From Pseudoalteromonas sp. CO133X (lineage in GTDB: Bacteria > Pseudomonadota > Gammaproteobacteria > Enterobacterales > Alteromonadaceae): 64,000 nt of DNA. Shown here piece after piece: positions 33,440 through 43,375 of the stretch. The stretch lies in contig SGPE01000009.1 in NCBI GenBank assembly GCA_004208945.1, positions 553,073-617,072 on the forward strand, given 5' to 3'. Position 1 is the stretch's first letter. Each line of letters opens with the position of its first letter. The notes below the pieces were generated by a model. That model was not told the origin of the DNA and ran no database searches. It saw only the letters and a program-made list of their open reading frames with translations. A program made the translations under genes and the position numbers.

Positions 33440-34735
33440 ATGTGCCAATATTGGCAAGCCCGTATTATTGATCAACAAAAATATCGCCCAAATGATAACC
33501 GTTCTGCGTGGCAAGTAGACAGATCGCGTATCATACACGCAGCCGCATTTAGGCGTTTACAGGCAAAAACGCAAATAATGGGCATTGGCCTTAATGATTT
33601 TTACCGAACTCGCCTTACACATTCCCTTGAAGTTGCGCAAATTGGCAGTGGCCTACTTAGACATTTAAAAACGCAACACGCTAATTTTAAACATTTTCCC
33701 AGTGCAAGTTTACTTGAAACTCTGTGTTTAGCTCATGATATAGGCCATCCCCCTTTTGGACATGGTGGAGAAATAGCACTTAACTTTATGATGCGTGAAA
33801 ATGGTGGATTTGAAGGCAATGCGCAAACATTAAGAATCGTCTCTAAACTGGAACCATATAGTAATGGTTTTGGTATGAACTTAACACGCCGCACTTTACT
33901 TGGGTTTATCAAATACCCAGCGTTTATTGATGATTTATGGCATACAGTTCCACCTTTAAGTGAAAAAAGAAGCTTTATAAAAGCAGATCATTGGCGCCCT
34001 GCTAAAGGGTTATATAAAGATGATCAAGATGTATTTAACTGGATAATCGCCCCTCTGTCAGGCGATGATAAAAAGCTTTTGTCTAGTCATTACCAAGCCG
34101 ATGAATTTAGAGCTAGAACCCATTATAAATCACTCGACGCTGCAATTATGGAGTTGGCTGATGACATTGCCTATGCCGTGCACGATCTCGAAGATGCCAT
34201 AGCGACAGAAGTGCTTACCCTTTCAGATTGGCTCAATCACGCTCAACTACAATTAGAAGCCCTTAATTCACCTTGGTTAAACGAGCACTTAAGTTCAATA
34301 ACCAAACGGCTATTTTCAGAATACGAGTATGAGCGCAAAGATGCTATCGGAGAGCTGGTTAACACCTTTATTATTAATGCTCAGTTAGTAGTTCAAAACG
34401 CTGATTTTGAATCTGAAATATTGCAATACACAGTCAGCTTACCTGATGAATTTGCAGCCATTCTCAATGTTTTAAAGCATTTTGTGTTTAAACGCTTAAT
34501 TCGGGAACCCAAAATGCAGCAAGTTGAATTTAAAGGACAAAATCTATTGATTGAGCTGTTCAGTGCTTTTGCCAGTGATCCTATGCGTTTGCTACCCGAA
34601 ACAACACAAGAAATGTGGTTGAATGCTCATGATAAGCAAGAAAACTCAATGCGCATTATTTGTGATTATTTATCAGGAATGAGTGATGAATACGCATATA
34701 AGACCTATCAACGGTTATTTCTTCCTGTTAGTTAA
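33440..34735 (+). CDS. dgt: dGTPase-like HD-domain triphosphohydrolase
   Basis: A 431-residue HD-superfamily protein that cleaves dGTP (or other dNTPs) to deoxynucleoside and triphosphate. The N-terminus has DRSRIIHAAAFRRLQAKTQI. Metal ligands are His61 in TRLTHSLEVAQIG, His99-Asp100 in CLAHDIGHPPFGHGGE and Asp in MELADDIAYAVHDLEDAI. Length and motifs match the group annotated as anti-phage deoxyguanosine triphosphatase, in which dGTPases of several gammaproteobacteria were shown to block phages by nucleotide depletion. Whether this copy is defensive or housekeeping cannot be told. AAGG lies before the ATG; the gene is monocistronic. Confidence 0.88.
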   Translation: MCQYWQARIIDQQKYRPNDNRSAWQVDRSRIIHAAAFRRLQAKTQIMGIGLNDFYRTRLTHSLEVAQIGSGLLRHLKTQHANFKHFPSASLLETLCLAHDIGHPPFGHGGEIALNFMMRENGGFEGNAQTLRIVSKLEPYSNGFGMNLTRRTLLGFIKYPAFIDDLWHTVPPLSEKRSFIKADHWRPAKGLYKDDQDVFNWIIAPLSGDDKKLLSSHYQADEFRARTHYKSLDAAIMELADDIAYAVHDLEDAIATEVLTLSDWLNHAQLQLEALNSPWLNEHLSSITKRLFSEYEYERKDAIGELVNTFIINAQLVVQNADFESEILQYTVSLPDEFAAILNVLKHFVFKRLIREPKMQQVEFKGQNLLIELFSAFASDPMRLLPETTQEMWLNAHDKQENSMRIICDYLSGMSDEYAYKTYQRLFLPVS

Positions 34736-34830
34736 TCATTTTTTGTGTGTGCCTAAAAGTTGGTCTAGTCTTAAGTAATTAGAACTAAATAACAAATTTT
34801 TCACGCATTAAATGAACATGGATTGCAATA

Positions 34831-35922
34831 ATGCTTCAACGATACTTACTACTTAGTGCAATACTAGCTCACTCCCCAATGAGCTATAGCACTGACACTC
34901 TTCCCGACCCATTACTTAAAGAACGCGAGATTATTATTAAAGATGCCTCAAAGTTTGATTGGATCCGCTTAAATTCAGGCGAGTGGCTCAAGGGTGAACT
35001 CATATCAATGTATGACAAAGAACTTGAGTTTGACAGTGACATACTCGATACACAAATTATAGACCGCGAAGATGTCTACATGATTATATCTGAACGCCAC
35101 CACACGGTACGTTTTAATGATGGTCATGAACTTAGCGGTAGTTTAAATATTTCAGGTGGTTATGTACGTGTTGGTGATTCTCCTGCCAAATACCGCTATA
35201 ACGATCTTGTGTCGATTGCTCCATCGATTGACAGTGAGTTAAGTGCATGGACAGTTAAAATATCGCTCGGCGCTAATTTATCACGCGGTAATACTGACCA
35301 AACAGAATACTCTGCGCAAGCTGATATAAAACGCCGCACTGCTTCGAGTCGTTTCCTCGCTGAGTTTTTAGGTTATCGCACAACCAATGACAATGAAGTC
35401 ACTAAAAACAACATCCGAGCCAATGGGACATTCGACTGGTTTTACACACAAAAAATGTATTTTCGCCCTATTTTCTTTGAGTATTACCGTGACCCATTTC
35501 AAAATATTGCCAATAAATACACTATAGGTGCGGGTGTTGGTTATTATGTCATGGATACAGATAAAACTGAGTGGGACTTTTCTACAGGTCCAGCATTTCA
35601 GAAAACTCAATTTGATACTGTGGCGGTTGATGAAGACGAAAGTAATTCATCCATGTCGTATTTTCTTGGCACTAATTTTGAGCATGAAATAACGAAAAAA
35701 ATAGATTTTACATTTAACTATCGTTACTTATTCGCCGATGCCGATTCAGGCGGAGATTCTCAGTATGCTATGGCTAGCTTTGAAACTGAAATCACCGAAG
35801 ATATCGATTTTGATGTGTCACTCGTATGGGACTATCTAGCTGAGCCAATTGCTGATGAAAACGGACTCGTGCCAGAAAAAGAAGATTATAAAATGATATT
35901 CGCGTTGGGTATCGATTTGTAA
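34831..35922 (+). CDS. DUF481-domain outer-membrane beta-barrel protein
   Basis: A 363-residue protein with a signal peptide (MLQRYLLLSAILAHSPMSYS). An N-terminal segment that resembles a short Sm-like or DUF3108-like beta domain (WIRLNSGEWLKGELISMYDKELEFDSD) precedes a DUF481 barrel from about residue 140 (WTVKISLGANLSRGNTDQTEYSAQADIKRRT). Alternating hydrophobic beta strands run to the C-terminus. Related YdiY-like proteins sit in the outer membrane; function is unknown. It is monocistronic and converges on the prolyl oligopeptidase gene across a perfect 32-bp palindrome. Confidence 0.85.
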   Translation: MLQRYLLLSAILAHSPMSYSTDTLPDPLLKEREIIIKDASKFDWIRLNSGEWLKGELISMYDKELEFDSDILDTQIIDREDVYMIISERHHTVRFNDGHELSGSLNISGGYVRVGDSPAKYRYNDLVSIAPSIDSELSAWTVKISLGANLSRGNTDQTEYSAQADIKRRTASSRFLAEFLGYRTTNDNEVTKNNIRANGTFDWFYTQKMYFRPIFFEYYRDPFQNIANKYTIGAGVGYYVMDTDKTEWDFSTGPAFQKTQFDTVAVDEDESNSSMSYFLGTNFEHEITKKIDFTFNYRYLFADADSGGDSQYAMASFETEITEDIDFDVSLVWDYLAEPIADENGLVPEKEDYKMIFALGIDL

Positions 35923-35937
35923 GTGTCTTAACTCAAA

Positions 35938-35969
35938 CAATCACACCGAGCAATTGCTCGGTGTGATTG
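35938..35969. terminator. perfect 32-bp palindrome between convergent genes
   Basis: The stretch CAATCACACCGAGCAA followed by its exact reverse complement gives a 32-bp perfect dyad without a loop spacer. It lies 15 bases after the DUF481 stop and 21 before the peptidase stop. It probably ends both transcripts, but there is no long T run on either side, so a role as a protein-binding or transcription-pausing site is also possible. Confidence 0.6.
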
Positions 35970-35990
35970 CTTAGCCACATTACCTGTTTA

Positions 35991-38144
35991 CTAAAGGCTT
36001 TTTACACCCATATTATAAAGTGTAAAACCATAAATATCAGCGTACATATCAATAACCTTGCTAGTAGGAGTACCCGCTCCATGCCCTGCATTTGTCTCAA
36101 TGCGAATCAGGTACGGGTTTTGTTTTGCACCTTTTTCTTGTAATTCAGCAGCAAACTTAAATGAATGCGCAGGCACCACACGGTCATCATGATCCCCTGT
36201 TGTCACTAAAGTCGCAGGATAACTTACACCCGCTTTAACATTGTGAACAGGCGAGTAGCCTTTTAAGTAATCGAACATTTCTTTACTTTGCTCACTAGTA
36301 CCGTAGTCATACGCCCAACCAGCACCCGCTGTAAAGGTGTGGTAACGCAGCATATCTAAAACACCTACAGCAGGAAGCGCAACTTTAAATAGCTCAGGAC
36401 GCTGTGTCATAACCGCACCGACTAATAAGCCACCATTAGAACCACCACGTACCGCTAAGTAATCAGGTGAGCTGTATTGCTTTTCGTTTAAGTACTCAGC
36501 AGCAGCAATAAAGTCATCAAATACATTTTGCTTTTTAAGCTGTGTACCATTCACATGCCACGCTTTACCGTACTCGCCACCACCACGAATATTAGCAACA
36601 GCATACACACCACCGTGCTCAAGCCATGCCGCAACCGTAGGGCTGTAGCTTGGTGTTAGGCTCACGTTAAAGCCACCATAACCATATAAAATAGTTGGAT
36701 TTTTACCGTTAAGTTCCGTGCCTTTTTTGTATGAGATAATCATCGGCACTTTAGTGCCATCTTTTGATGTATAGAATACTTGTTCAGAAATATAGTCTTC
36801 GCTATTAAACTTAGCGCCCGACTTGCGATACACATCAGACTTGCCTGATTCAACATCAAACGAATAGGTATTACCTGGCGTGGTGTAATTTGTGAATGAG
36901 TAATACAGAGTTTCTGCATCGTGCTTACCACTAAAGCCATATGCAGTGCCCACACCTGGTAGGCTGATATCGCGCACCAGTTTACCTGATTTATCGTATT
37001 GTTTTACTTGCGAAATCGCATCAACCATATACTTAGCAAAGAAGTAGTCACCGCCTTTTGAAATACTAAGTACATTGTCAGTTTCAGGGATTAAATCTTG
37101 CCAATTTTCAGGGCTTGGATCAGCGGCATCGACTGTCACTACACGCATATTTGGTGCGTTTAAGTTAGTAACTAAATAGAGTTTCGAGCCGTCATTATCA
37201 ATTATAGAAGTATCTGAGTCTGTGTTATCTAAAATCGTCACTAGCTTGCTGTCAGGCTGAGTTAAATCTTTGATAAACAATTTATTACCTGAAGTTGAAG
37301 TACTAGCAGCGATAATTAAATAACGATTATCACGAGTTACCTCTGCGCCAATATAACGGTGCTTTTGTGCCTCTGTGCCACCATAAATTAATTGGTCATC
37401 AGCTTGCGCTGTGCCTAATTTGTGATAATAAACTTTATGTTGATCTGTTTTCGCAGACAGCTCACTTCCTTTTGGCTTATCGTAGCTCGAGTAATAGAAA
37501 CCTTCGTTACCAAGCCAAGCAATACCACTAAATTTCACATCGACTAATGCTTCTTCAATTGGCTGTTTTGTCGCTGTATCAATAATGATAATTTTACGCC
37601 AATCACTGCCGCCTTCAGAGATTTGATAAGCTGCTAACGTACCGTCTTCTGTGAAGGTTAAGCCCGACATTGAGGTTGTGCCGTCGCTACTAAAAGTATT
37701 TGGATCTAAAAACACTTCAGCTTCTGAGTCGCCTTTTTTACGATAAACCACATACTGATTTTGTAGACCATCGTTTTTATAAAAGTAGGTGTACTCACCC
37801 TCTTTAAACGGCGCTGTCACTTTTTCGTAGTTCATCAGCTTTTCGAGCGTGGTTTTAAGCTCATCGCGATAAGGAATATTTTTTAGATAAGAAAACGTAA
37901 CGTCATTTTCGGCTTTCACCCATTGTGCGGTTTCGTCGCTCATATCGTCTTCTAACCAACGATATGGGTCTGCTACTTGCTCACCGAAATATTCGTCAAC
38001 AACATTGCCTTTTTTAGTTTCTGGATAATTCACAGCAGCTTTAACCTCTGCAGTTTTTACAGTTTGTTCTGTGTTTGTTGGGGTTGATTCACCACACCCC
38101 GCCAGTGCAACAACTATCGCACATGCAAGCGTTTTCTTGATCAT
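35991..38144 (-). CDS. prolyl oligopeptidase-family serine peptidase, lipoprotein
   Basis: A 717-residue enzyme of the S9A family that cleaves short peptides after proline. A lipoprotein signal ends in LAGCGES, so it is anchored in the envelope rather than cytosolic. The beta-propeller spans about residues 100-440 (starting after [23 protein letters not shown]), then the alpha/beta-hydrolase domain with Ser569 in GGSNGG, the Asp of GDHDDRV and His688 in NAGHGAG forming the triad. Full family length. It is monocistronic; no partner transporter is adjacent. Confidence 0.93.
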   Translation of the reverse strand: MIKKTLACAIVVALAGCGESTPTNTEQTVKTAEVKAAVNYPETKKGNVVDEYFGEQVADPYRWLEDDMSDETAQWVKAENDVTFSYLKNIPYRDELKTTLEKLMNYEKVTAPFKEGEYTYFYKNDGLQNQYVVYRKKGDSEAEVFLDPNTFSSDGTTSMSGLTFTEDGTLAAYQISEGGSDWRKIIIIDTATKQPIEEALVDVKFSGIAWLGNEGFYYSSYDKPKGSELSAKTDQHKVYYHKLGTAQADDQLIYGGTEAQKHRYIGAEVTRDNRYLIIAASTSTSGNKLFIKDLTQPDSKLVTILDNTDSDTSIIDNDGSKLYLVTNLNAPNMRVVTVDAADPSPENWQDLIPETDNVLSISKGGDYFFAKYMVDAISQVKQYDKSGKLVRDISLPGVGTAYGFSGKHDAETLYYSFTNYTTPGNTYSFDVESGKSDVYRKSGAKFNSEDYISEQVFYTSKDGTKVPMIISYKKGTELNGKNPTILYGYGGFNVSLTPSYSPTVAAWLEHGGVYAVANIRGGGEYGKAWHVNGTQLKKQNVFDDFIAAAEYLNEKQYSSPDYLAVRGGSNGGLLVGAVMTQRPELFKVALPAVGVLDMLRYHTFTAGAGWAYDYGTSEQSKEMFDYLKGYSPVHNVKAGVSYPATLVTTGDHDDRVVPAHSFKFAAELQEKGAKQNPYLIRIETNAGHGAGTPTSKVIDMYADIYGFTLYNMGVKSL

Positions 38145-38250
38145 AATAGGTTTACTTGTTGGTCATTATTAACAAAATGAAAATAAAGTTAATACCCATT
38201 AATGTCTAGTAATTTGCGCCTAAACACGGGTAGAGCTGTAAACCAATGTA

Positions 38251-38284
38251 AAAACAAAAAAGCCACGCAATTTACGTGGCTTTC
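38251..38284 (-). terminator. Rho-independent terminator of ilvE
   Basis: AGCCACG, a 7-base loop, CGTGGCT, followed on the minus strand by a T-rich tail (TTTTTTGTTTTT). Confidence 0.88.
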
Positions 38285-38300
38285 CATATTTACTGCTCAA

Positions 38301-39296
38301 TTATACTTTTGTTAACCAGCCGTGTTTATCCGCTGATTTACCCCATTGAATATCATTCAATGCCTGGCGTAATTTTGCGACTTTTTCGCCAGGTTCGCCC
38401 GAACCCACTTTAAACTCTTGGTCATTATGAATAAGCGTGCCAACCGACGTCAGTACCGCAGCGGTACCCGATAATGCAGCTTCAGTGCCTGGTTTAGCGG
38501 CTCTTTCAAGCAACTCAGACACAGTAAAATTACGTTCAGATACGGTCATACCTAAATCTTTCGCAATCGTTAAAATACTATTACGCGTTACACCGTGTAA
38601 GAATGTGCTATCAAGTGCTTTTGTGATGATTTCATCCCCATCAATTAGAATGAAGTTTGCAGCACCGGTTTCTTGTACATCGCCACCTGGGCAGAATAAA
38701 ATTTGGTCTGCTTGGTGCTCAGAGCGAGCCTGTAAGATTGGACCTAATGCACTTGCGTAGTTACCACCACTTTTCACCATACCCATATGTGGCGCACAGC
38801 GCATGCCATCTTCTTCAAGTAATACACGTAGTGCCGTTGCGCCACCAGCAAAGTAATCACCCACTGGCGAAAGTAATACATAAAGCAATGAACTCATTGA
38901 CGGCGCAGCCGCTTTACCAATCGCCGCTTCTGTCCCAATGTGCGTAGGGCGAATATACATAGACCCCGGAGGGGTCGGTGTTTCGTCTGCATACTCTTTT
39001 ACAATGTCTTTAATCATTTGCTCAAGCATGCTTTCGTCAAAGTCAGGTAAGTTTAGTAACTTAGAGCTTTGTTTCATACGCGCGATGTTAGCATCCATAC
39101 GAAAGATATAGACCGTGCCATCTTCATGACGAAATGCTTTTAATCCTTCAAAACAGGTGCTTGAGTAATGTAATACGTGAGCACCCGCATGTAATTCGAT
39201 TTTATCAGATGGGACCAGCGCGCTTTCACTCCATGAGTTATCAGCAAAACGTGCTTGGATCATTTGTGGCATAAATACAGTACCAAATGCGGCCAT
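38301..39296 (-). CDS. ilvE: branched-chain amino acid aminotransferase
   Basis: A 331-residue class IV (fold type IV) PLP enzyme that catalyses the last step of Leu/Ile/Val synthesis. Diagnostic segments are HYSSTCFEGLKAFRHEDGTVYIFR, PPGSMYIRPTHIGTEAAIG, VKSGGNYASALGPILQA (catalytic Lys), QETGAANFILIDGD and LSGTAAVLTSVG. The pattern is that of the longer eukaryote-like/BCAT subgroup common in Alteromonadales rather than the 309-residue E. coli form. It is monocistronic and followed by a strong terminator. No leucine-rich attenuator peptide was recognised upstream. Confidence 0.94.
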   Translation of the reverse strand: MAAFGTVFMPQMIQARFADNSWSESALVPSDKIELHAGAHVLHYSSTCFEGLKAFRHEDGTVYIFRMDANIARMKQSSKLLNLPDFDESMLEQMIKDIVKEYADETPTPPGSMYIRPTHIGTEAAIGKAAAPSMSSLLYVLLSPVGDYFAGGATALRVLLEEDGMRCAPHMGMVKSGGNYASALGPILQARSEHQADQILFCPGGDVQETGAANFILIDGDEIITKALDSTFLHGVTRNSILTIAKDLGMTVSERNFTVSELLERAAKPGTEAALSGTAAVLTSVGTLIHNDQEFKVGSGEPGEKVAKLRQALNDIQWGKSADKHGWLTKV

Positions 39297-39415
39297 TGTT
39301 GTTCTCTCTTGTTTGGACTACTTTTACCCCATTGTATGCTAATCCATCCCTGTTTAACCATAGCAAACTAGTGCCTTTTATCGATTAAAGTGATAATAAC
39401 TCGACCGTTTAGTAC

Positions 39416-39443
39416 AAAAAATGCGCAACCTAAGCTGCGCATT
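39416..39443 (-). terminator. Rho-independent terminator of the SDR/DUF962 operon
   Basis: AATGCGCA, loop, TGCGCATT followed on the minus strand by TTTTTG, located 37 bases after the SDR stop codon. Confidence 0.88.
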
Positions 39444-39480
39444 GTTTACTAAGAATTATTCACTGGCAAATGACAATGGA

Positions 39481-40269
39481 TTACCGATAATTCATTTTTG
39501 CTGTGAGGCGATTAAAAAAGCTTGGGAAAAAACGCTTAATGGTCGGTGCTAAACCACTTATTCCTTCACCAATCACAACCTCATCTTTCTCGGCTTCAAT
39601 GGCTTTAATCATTTTTGCAGCGGCTTTTGCGACATCCATGCCATTTTCGATTGATTGCTCTGGCTTATTTTGCGGCTTACCTTGGCCATCTAACGAATTA
39701 TGCGCAATGGCTGTTTTAATTGAGCCTGGGCAAATAGTCAGGCAATTCACATTTTTATCGGCTAATTCTGCTCTTAAGCAATCCATAAAACCCACGACCG
39801 CATATTTGGAACCCGAATAACCGGTTCTGAACTTTGAACCGACTTTACCCGCCACACTGCTAATTGATACCACCATGCCCATACCTTGTTTCACCATCTG
39901 TGGTACAACGGCTTTCGTTAAGGCAATTAAACCAAAGTAATTCACTTCCATTAGTTGGCGATAAACTGTAAATTCATTTTCTAAAAATAAACTACGCTGC
40001 GACACCCCACCGTTATTGATAAGCACATCAATGCGGCCAATTTGCTCAATCACCGCAGGCATATCCTCAAGTAAGGCTTCAGGCTTTGCCAAATCAAGGG
40101 CGACCACATGGTGATTACCGCCAAGTCTTGTATTAAGAGCGTTGAGTTTTTCCTCATTACGGGCAGACAGTATTAGCGTTGCACCTTTTGCCGCCAGTTG
40201 CTCACAAAGTGCCTCACCAATTCCAGAAGATGCCCCTGTTACCCAAACTGTTTTACCATTTAATTGCAT
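39481..40269 (-). CDS. short-chain dehydrogenase/reductase
   Basis: A 262-residue classical SDR. The NAD(P)-binding motif is TGASSGIGEAL, NNGG stabilises the fold, and the catalytic Ser (SISSVAG) and YSGSK (Tyr-x3-Lys) are present. The tail is hydrophobic/basic (APTIKRFFPSFFNRLTAKMNYR), as in membrane-associated DltE/DHRS7-like reductases of lipid metabolism. It is transcribed with the DUF962 gene 21 bp upstream, which belongs to a family of 2-hydroxy-fatty-acid dioxygenases, so a lipid substrate is plausible. The exact substrate is unknown. Confidence 0.87.
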   Translation of the reverse strand: MQLNGKTVWVTGASSGIGEALCEQLAAKGATLILSARNEEKLNALNTRLGGNHHVVALDLAKPEALLEDMPAVIEQIGRIDVLINNGGVSQRSLFLENEFTVYRQLMEVNYFGLIALTKAVVPQMVKQGMGMVVSISSVAGKVGSKFRTGYSGSKYAVVGFMDCLRAELADKNVNCLTICPGSIKTAIAHNSLDGQGKPQNKPEQSIENGMDVAKAAAKMIKAIEAEKDEVVIGEGISGLAPTIKRFFPSFFNRLTAKMNYR

Positions 40270-40290
40270 GTGTGTTCCTTACTATTGTTG

Positions 40291-40794
40291 TTATGCTTTG
40301 TTAGGCCCTGCATGTTGTTCGATATGATCAGCAATATCTTTATAAAAACCAAGCATAATCAAGAACTCTGCTAATACAAATAAAGGCCCTATTACCAAAC
40401 CAATTAAATCATCAACAAAGGCTGGCTTTTTACCTTCAAAATAGTGACCAATAAACTGAAATACCCAACCAACAACGAAACTACCAATACTCACAGCTAG
40501 CCATAACTCTGTTGAAAGCGACACCACAGGATCAGCAGCAATGCTCAACAAACTCAAGCATACAGCCATAATTAACCCCATAGATAAGCTAAGTAATAAG
40601 TAATAAAGACAAGTGAGTGCAATCACCACGGTTGCCAAGGAGATAACAGCAGGTTCAGAGGTAAGCGTGACGCGTTGCAATAAACAAATAATTGCAAACA
40701 CAATTAATGGGATACCAATAAAGTGAGTGTAAATATTGCGTTTTGAGCGGTGGTAGAGGGCGTAATTTGTTAATTGTTGTTTTAATGTTTTCAT
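40291..40794 (-). CDS. DUF962/Mpo1-like membrane protein
   Basis: A 167-residue membrane protein with four hydrophobic segments and conserved histidines in YHRSKRNIYTHFIGIPLIVFA and FQFIGHYFEGKKPAFVDDL. This is the DUF962/Mpo1 pattern; yeast Mpo1 is an iron-dependent dioxygenase of 2-hydroxy fatty acids, and the two His regions are its likely metal ligands. ATG 40794 is chosen because AGGAA lies seven bases upstream; an earlier in-frame start at 40821 would add nine residues. It is in an operon with the SDR. Confidence 0.85.
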   Translation of the reverse strand: MKTLKQQLTNYALYHRSKRNIYTHFIGIPLIVFAIICLLQRVTLTSEPAVISLATVVIALTCLYYLLLSLSMGLIMAVCLSLLSIAADPVVSLSTELWLAVSIGSFVVGWVFQFIGHYFEGKKPAFVDDLIGLVIGPLFVLAEFLIMLGFYKDIADHIEQHAGPNKA

Positions 40795-40897
40795 TATTTT
40801 TCCTGCCAAAACTGTGTTCAAAGTTCAGATTAGCAGATAATTCACCGCAAAGAATGTCAACTAGCCGACATTTGACGAACCGGCATTAACTTACACA

Positions 40898-41302
40898 TCA
40901 AACCAGTGCATCGATAACCTTGCCCTTTTCAGCGTCTGGTTGCATGTCCATTCGATCGCGTCCTTTTTGATACTCTTCTTCTAGCATAGATTGTAACTCT
41001 TCCATTTTTTCTTGCAGGGCTTTCATATCTGCGCCTTGTTGTTGCATTTGTTCAGCAAGTTTTTCTATTTGCGCTTTAATTTCATCAATTTTCTCTTTGT
41101 CCACACCTAAACGCTGATAAACAAGCGCTTCCTTTGCTGTGTCCAAAAATGAGCTTGGCTCTGTATGTTTTCTTAACAACTGTTGTGCATCTGAAGAAGA
41201 TTGAGCCATGGGTTTTGCTTGTGATGAAGTGAGCGACGTCTCACTATTTTTAGTGCCAGAGTAATGATAAGGGTTGTACTGATTATGAAATGTAATTGCC
41301 AC
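40898..41302 (-). CDS. small coiled-coil protein of unknown function
   Basis: A 134-residue soluble protein that I do not recognise. Residues 1-50 are Ser/Gln/Thr-rich and probably disordered. Residues 55-120 form one long amphipathic helix (KEKIDEIKAQIEKLAEQMQQQGADMKALQEKMEELQSMLEEEYQKG) with clear heptad spacing. There is no signal peptide or Cys. It has its own gene between the Crp/Fnr regulator and the DUF962 operon and reads as a real gene by codon use and position. Confidence 0.6.
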   Translation of the reverse strand: MAITFHNQYNPYHYSGTKNSETSLTSSQAKPMAQSSSDAQQLLRKHTEPSSFLDTAKEALVYQRLGVDKEKIDEIKAQIEKLAEQMQQQGADMKALQEKMEELQSMLEEEYQKGRDRMDMQPDAEKGKVIDALV

Positions 41303-41356
41303 AAGTTGTCTTCCATTTAAGCTTGATTGCTGCTTTGTAGCAATTTTAGTTCCAAA

Positions 41357-42019
41357 TCAGCACTGTGATTGCAATTTATCTATATTAATTATTTCAATCG
41401 ATTGATATTTAAGATTAATAATTGAATCAGCTTGCAGAGATTTTAAAATTTGATTAATGGTTTGCCGTGTTAAATAGGTCATATCGGCAAGTTGTTGCTG
41501 GGTCAGCGGCAAAGAGTTTTGCATTGATGACTGATAAAGCATATACAACCGCTTACTCACCTTTTGCTTTGCCGTGAGGAGTGCGTGATCTTCTAATGAG
41601 TCAAACAAGTTGCGCACTTTATTGGTAAGCAGCAGCCCAAAATCATGCCAATAAGCGGGATGCTCTTGCAATAACTGGCTTAATGCCCGCTCAGGAACGT
41701 GTAAAAGCCGTACCGCAGTTTGCGCATACACATCGTGAGTGCGTCTACCCCCATCAAACAAAGCAACCTCACCAAACCACATAGCACTGCTTACAAAACT
41801 GAGCACCGCTTCTTTGCCTTGGCTATTAACCCCAGAAACTCTAAGCACGCCATTAATAACACAATACAGACCGGTATTTTCATCGCCACGCAAAAACAAT
41901 GCATCACCTGCATTTAAGGTGATTAATTTAGCATTTTTAAGTAGGCTATCTTTAAAGTTCTGTGTGCGCTGCCCAAACCAATTATCTTGATTTATTAGCG
42001 CCTGTTCCTGTTCATTCAA
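41357..42019 (-). CDS. Crp/Fnr-family transcriptional regulator
   Basis: A 220-residue regulator with a cyclic-nucleotide-binding-like beta-roll (LNAGDALFLRGDENTGLYCVINGVLRVSG ... WFGEVALFDGGRRTHDVYA) and a C-terminal helix-turn-helix (LTQQQLADMTYLTRQTINQILKSLQADSII). It lacks the N-terminal Cys cluster of FNR, so it is not an oxygen sensor of that kind. The recognition helix (TRQTINQ) differs from CRP and FNR. It is divergent from the exported M20 peptidase gene, with only about 50 bp between starts, and may control it. Confidence 0.85.
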   Translation of the reverse strand: MNEQEQALINQDNWFGQRTQNFKDSLLKNAKLITLNAGDALFLRGDENTGLYCVINGVLRVSGVNSQGKEAVLSFVSSAMWFGEVALFDGGRRTHDVYAQTAVRLLHVPERALSQLLQEHPAYWHDFGLLLTNKVRNLFDSLEDHALLTAKQKVSKRLYMLYQSSMQNSLPLTQQQLADMTYLTRQTINQILKSLQADSIINLKYQSIEIINIDKLQSQC

Positions 42020-42069
42020 AGCTTTATACTTTACATTGGTTTAATAAATTAATAATAAAAGGATACGGG

Positions 42070-43359
42070 ATGTTAAACAAATTACTTTCGACCAGCCTAC
42101 TACTCAGTGCGATTTCGACCCCTGCATTAGCTAGTGATATTAATACTGAGCTTAAATCTGCAAATAAAAGCGTCAGTGAAAAAGTCATTAAATGGCGCCG
42201 TCATTTACACCAATATCCAGAGCTTAGTAACCGTGAGTTTGAAACAGCCAAATATGTAGCGAAGCATTTACGTTCTTTAGGCCTTGAGGTTCAAACAGGT
42301 GTGGCTCATACCGGTGTGGTTGCCAAACTGAAAGGGGGCAAAAAAGGTCCGCTTATTGCGCTGCGCGCTGATATGGATGCATTGCCCGTTAAAGAGCAAG
42401 TAGACTTACCCTTCGCGTCAACCCAAACAACTGAGTACAAAGGCAATACCGTTGGCGTAATGCATGCCTGTGGTCATGATAATCATGTGGCTATTTTAAT
42501 GGCGGCCGCTGAGTCTTTAGTCAAAATAAAAGAAGAGCTCGCGGGAGATATTCTGTTTATTTTCCAACCTGCTGAAGAAGGTGCACCAGATGGTGAAGAA
42601 GGCGGTGCGGAGCTTATGCTTAAAGAAGGCTTATTCAAAGAAAAGCCAGAAGCCGTATTTGGTTTACACGTAACCAGCTCGCTAAATACCGGACAAATTG
42701 GTTTTCGTGAAGGGCCGCTAATGGCCAGCGCCGATAAATTTACTATCACAGTAAAAGGTCGCCAAACTCACGGCTCTCGCCCTTGGAATGGGGTTGACCC
42801 AATTGTGGCGTCATCACAAATTATTATGGCAACACAAACCATCGCTTCTCGCCAAGTTGATGTAACCAAAGCACCTTCGGTGGTTTCATTTGGTGCCATT
42901 AATGGCGGTGTGCGTAACAACATCATCCCAGATCAAGTTGAAATGGTCGGCACAATTCGTACCTTTGACCAAGAAATGCGTGCTGACATTAAAAAACGTT
43001 TAGCTAAAACCGCTGAGATGGTAGCTGAATCAGGTGGCGCACAAGCGCATGTTCACATTGATCATGGTTACCCAGTAACCGTAAACGATGTTGAATTAAC
43101 CAAGAAAATGACACCAACACTTGCTGGTGTGGTTGGTAAAGAAAACCTGATCACAACGCCACTTATCACAGGCGCAGAAGACTTTAGTTACTACGCTTTA
43201 GAAACACCAGGCATGTTCTTTTTCTTAGGTGTCACACCAAAAGGTCAAGATGCAGTTACAGCACCAAGTAACCATTCACCACACTTTTTTGCAGACGAAA
43301 AAGCATTACAGCTTGGCGTAAATGCAATGACGCAATTAGTGGTTGATTACCTTAAATAA
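42070..43359 (+). CDS. exported M20-family amidohydrolase/peptidase
   Basis: A 429-residue zinc metallohydrolase of the M20D (aminoacylase/hippurate hydrolase) group. A cleavable signal peptide (LLSTSLLLSAISTPALA) directs it to the periplasm. Metal and active-site segments are ALRADMDALPV, MHACGHDNHVAILMAAA, PAEEGAPDGEEGGAE, GLHVTS and ITGAEDFSYYAL. It removes N-acyl groups from amino acids or related compounds. ATG 42070 has AAAAGGATA upstream and gives the signal peptide; a longer start at 41962 would lie inside the divergent regulator gene. Confidence 0.9.
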   Translation: MLNKLLSTSLLLSAISTPALASDINTELKSANKSVSEKVIKWRRHLHQYPELSNREFETAKYVAKHLRSLGLEVQTGVAHTGVVAKLKGGKKGPLIALRADMDALPVKEQVDLPFASTQTTEYKGNTVGVMHACGHDNHVAILMAAAESLVKIKEELAGDILFIFQPAEEGAPDGEEGGAELMLKEGLFKEKPEAVFGLHVTSSLNTGQIGFREGPLMASADKFTITVKGRQTHGSRPWNGVDPIVASSQIIMATQTIASRQVDVTKAPSVVSFGAINGGVRNNIIPDQVEMVGTIRTFDQEMRADIKKRLAKTAEMVAESGGAQAHVHIDHGYPVTVNDVELTKKMTPTLAGVVGKENLITTPLITGAEDFSYYALETPGMFFFLGVTPKGQDAVTAPSNHSPHFFADEKALQLGVNAMTQLVVDYLK

Positions 43360-43375
43360 TAAACATTTCCATATC

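Noticed and set aside
41962-42069. Longer N-terminus for the M20 amidohydrolase
   Set aside because: It would run inside the divergent regulator gene and bury the clear signal peptide that begins at 42070.
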